Shown: positions 5,613 through 7,342 of the stretch, piece by piece
How positions within the stretch are numbered: the stretch's first letter is position 1
Layout of the letters: each line of letters opens with the position of its first letter
From: Syntrophobacteria bacterium
GTDB lineage: Bacteria; Desulfobacterota; Syntrophobacteria; JARFUL01
Length of the DNA: 7,342 bases
Direction: 5' to 3'
Assembly (NCBI GenBank): GCA_029289015.1
Contig: JARFUL010000210.1
Coordinates: 1-7,342, forward strand
Program-made: the position numbers and the translations under genes
The notes under the pieces: generated by a model
What the model saw: only the letters and a program-made list of their open reading frames with translations
Databases searched by the model: none
What the model was told of the DNA's origin: nothing

Positions 5613-6869
5613 ATGACGAAGGCCACGAGTTTGAAGCTTCCCGGGTATCTCAAGATGGGCGGGGTCCTGCCCAGCGTGCTGGAGACAAGGTCGGTCTTTT
5701 CCGAGAGGCCGTTTCTGTTTCAGGACTTCGTGGGCAAGGGGCTGGCGTATCTTGGCTCCAAGGAGGTGCAAAAGATGGGGTTCGAGTTCGCGCCGGAAAA
5801 AGTCCTTCCCTCAAAGTGGAAGTGCGCGGACGAGTCCCTCTTCGGCGCAGACCTGACCCTCTTCGCGTACACCGGCCACTATCCCTTTGACAAGGGCAAG
5901 ATCGGCGGACTCTTCAACGAGGGGTCCGTGGGCGCGGCGGTGCACCACGGAAAGATCAACGTAGACTTCGGCGGCTCCCACACCGGCTACCTGCCCGGGA
6001 GCAGGGGCGGCAGCTTCGGCAGGATATGGCGGCCCCTGGCCCGGGAGTACTCCACCGACTGCGGCGCGATGATGGCCCTCCTCGCTCCCTTCACCCAGGC
6101 CTACAAGGACGCGTGCGAAAACATCCTTATCATGAGGCCCAGGGGCAAGAAGAGCCTCATCTCCATACCCAACGAGTTCATCCACCCGTCCCTCAGCTCC
6201 ACCGGGGTGAAGCTCCTCGTCAATCTCGAAGGGCTGACCCAGGGCAGCGTGGCCTTTGACGCAAAAAAGGAGTTTACCCACGCGGTGCCGGGAAGGTCGC
6301 TCTTCTACGCGCACCCGGAGTTCCTGAAGGGGCTCCCCCCAGGGGAGAAGAGAAGATTATCCGCGAAGAAGCCGGCCCCCATCAGGAAAAACCTGACCCC
6401 CGCGCTCTTCGAGATATTGGACGAGAACGCAGCGGTTGACAGGTGGGGGCTTCCCAGGGAGAGGCTGCATCTCTACATGAAATACATCGTCGCGGACACC
6501 ATCGCGCCCCCCGGGCTCAAGGCCGCGATCATAAACACCTCCATAGAGCACAACCGGCTGACGGACACCGTGCGCTCACCCGCGTTCCGGCCCTACTCCT
6601 TCGCGTGCTTCAACGGCGTGTTCATTGACCTTTTCGACGAGAAGGTGAACAACTATGTGAACCTCTTCGCGCCCCTGGGCCTCACCATAAAGCCCGCGGG
6701 CCAGGTGAGGGAGATCGAGATAACGCACCAGGAGCTCAGAAGGAAGATCAGGAGGCTGAAGGCCCCGGAGCCCAGGATTCCCCTGGAAAATGTCCTGGGG
6801 TACAAGAGGCCGGCCAGGGTGCTCAACAAGTTCACCTATGCACCGGGCCGCTTCGAAGAGGGGGGCTAG
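5613..6869 (+). CDS. LCIB-like (theta-type carbonic anhydrase fold) protein with a long unknown C-terminal region
   Basis: Encodes 418 residues. The start is an ATG preceded by AAAAAGGGG at good spacing. No signal peptide or membrane segment is seen, so it is probably cytoplasmic. The region at about 55-160 resembles the LCIB/theta carbonic anhydrase family. It has CADE at 71-74 (family CxDE), a VGAAVHHG stretch (106-113), GSHTG with His123 (family PHxG), a Gly-x-x-x-Arg turn (136-140) and DCGAMMAL with Cys150 (family ACGA). In that family Cys-His-Cys bind zinc, so Cys71, His123 and Cys150 would be the ligands, with Asp73 as the usual Asp partner. No Arg follows at +4, where beta-type enzymes have CxDxR. 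Residues 161-418 match nothing I recognise and end in a basic helix (372-384). Family assignment is by motif recall only; carbonic anhydrase activity is unproven. Confidence 0.6.
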   Translation: MTKATSLKLPGYLKMGGVLPSVLETRSVFSERPFLFQDFVGKGLAYLGSKEVQKMGFEFAPEKVLPSKWKCADESLFGADLTLFAYTGHYPFDKGKIGGLFNEGSVGAAVHHGKINVDFGGSHTGYLPGSRGGSFGRIWRPLAREYSTDCGAMMALLAPFTQAYKDACENILIMRPRGKKSLISIPNEFIHPSLSSTGVKLLVNLEGLTQGSVAFDAKKEFTHAVPGRSLFYAHPEFLKGLPPGEKRRLSAKKPAPIRKNLTPALFEILDENAAVDRWGLPRERLHLYMKYIVADTIAPPGLKAAIINTSIEHNRLTDTVRSPAFRPYSFACFNGVFIDLFDEKVNNYVNLFAPLGLTIKPAGQVREIEITHQELRRKIRRLKAPEPRIPLENVLGYKRPARVLNKFTYAPGRFEEGG

Positions 6870-6896
6870 CACCCCGCCGCTTCGGCCTTATCGGGG
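6862..6896 (+). other. Competing small hairpins at the end of the LCIB-like gene
   Basis: CCCC (6872-6875) can pair either upstream with GGGG (6862-6865, around the stop codon) or downstream with GGGG (6893-6896). The downstream pairing would enclose a GCCG-CTT-CGGC stem (6876-6886). No T tract follows, so this is not a standard terminator, and the DUF362 gene 73 bases on may be co-transcribed. The mutually exclusive pairing is visible but its use is speculative. Confidence 0.25.
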
Positions 6897-6942
6897 CGTG
6901 GGTTCGACCGTTTACCGGATAGTTAGAAAAAAGGAGACGGAT

Positions 6943-7342
6943 ATGGCGTCAGACGTCTTTTTCATGGATTTGAGAGCCGAGCTTAAAAGGAACCTCTTCC
7001 AGAAATTCGATGCCCTGCTCTTCGCCGCGGGGATCGAGGGGGTGGTGGAAAAGGCCGACCTCTTCGCGATAAAGCTGCACTTCGGCGAGCTGGGGTCCAC
7101 CGCGTACGTGGCCCCGCCCTTTGTGGCCCATGCGGTGAGGCTCTTCAAGGGGTTCGGGGCCAAGCCCTTTATCACGGACGCCAACACCCTCTACGTGGGC
7201 ACCAGGGCCGAGTCGGTCTCCCATCTCGTCACCGCGATCAAGAACGGGTTCTCCTACGCGGTGGTGGACGCGCCGCTGATCATCGCAGACGGGCTCAAGG
7301 GGGGCTCGGAGATAGCGGTCCCCGTGAACATGCCCATCTACG
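6943..7342 (+). CDS. DUF362 domain protein, N-terminal part, truncated by the window end
   Basis: The first 133 residues are present and the gene continues past the window. The ATG is preceded by AAGGAG at good spacing. The sequence follows the N-terminal half of DUF362 proteins: VFFMDLRAE at the start (5-13), IKLHFGE (43-49), TDANTLYVGTR (78-88), NGFSYAVVDAPLIIADG (101-117) and LKGG (118-121). Full-length members are usually near 370 residues and carry C-terminal cysteine motifs for two [4Fe-4S] clusters, which lie beyond the visible part. They are common in anaerobes, and their biochemical role is not established. It lies 73 bases after the LCIB-like gene on the same strand with no clear terminator between, so the two may form an operon. 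Confidence 0.85.
   Translation, partial: MASDVFFMDLRAELKRNLFQKFDALLFAAGIEGVVEKADLFAIKLHFGELGSTAYVAPPFVAHAVRLFKGFGAKPFITDANTLYVGTRAESVSHLVTAIKNGFSYAVVDAPLIIADGLKGGSEIAVPVNMPIY

Noticed and set aside
1..7342. CRISPR array, tRNA, rRNA, IS element or phage genes
   Set aside because: No regularly spaced repeats, cloverleaf, transposase motif or terminal inverted repeats with target duplication were seen on either strand.

Overview
The window is GC-rich, densely coding bacterial DNA. Arg is often encoded by AGG and Ile by ATA despite the GC content. Together with a DUF362 protein and a remnant that looks like a cobalamin-binding radical-SAM protein, this suggests an anaerobic or microaerophilic lineage such as Desulfobacterota or a relative. 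That placement is an inference; no marker gene here settles it.

Left part (about 1-4620, minus strand). One apparent transcription unit runs right to left. A promoter-like pair at 4592-4620 is followed by a perfect 16-bp palindrome (4552-4567), then pdxA (GTG start at 4525), uvrA (2-bp gap after pdxA) and a short lipoprotein gene of unknown function (17-bp gap after uvrA). The unit ends in a short hairpin with a T tract that contains the lipoprotein stop codon (137-159). A stronger hairpin terminator lies downstream (56-81), with more small hairpins out to the left edge. PdxA belongs to pyridoxal-phosphate synthesis and UvrA to nucleotide excision repair. No direct functional link between them is evident, so their pairing is best read as co-transcription.

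Middle (about 4695-5481). A short minus-strand gene encodes a protein clearly related to HisI (phosphoribosyl-AMP cyclohydrolase). It keeps the three zinc cysteines but has lost two of the three metal-binding aspartates and the His of the SGH motif, and no other his gene is nearby. Divergent from it across 142 bp is an 89-residue plus-strand ORF with a good ribosome binding site. It resembles only the extreme N-terminus of B12-binding radical-SAM proteins, so it is either a truncated remnant or a stand-alone small protein.

Right part (5613-7342, plus strand). A 418-residue protein has an N-terminal half resembling the LCIB-type (theta) carbonic anhydrase fold, with a CxDE motif, a GSHTG histidine and a DCGA cysteine. 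It is followed by about 255 residues I do not recognise. A DUF362-family gene starts 73 bp downstream and runs off the window. The HisI-like gene, the truncated ORF and the LCIB-like gene are the least conventional parts. The pdxA-uvrA part is ordinary housekeeping apart from its operator-like palindrome and its lipoprotein passenger.
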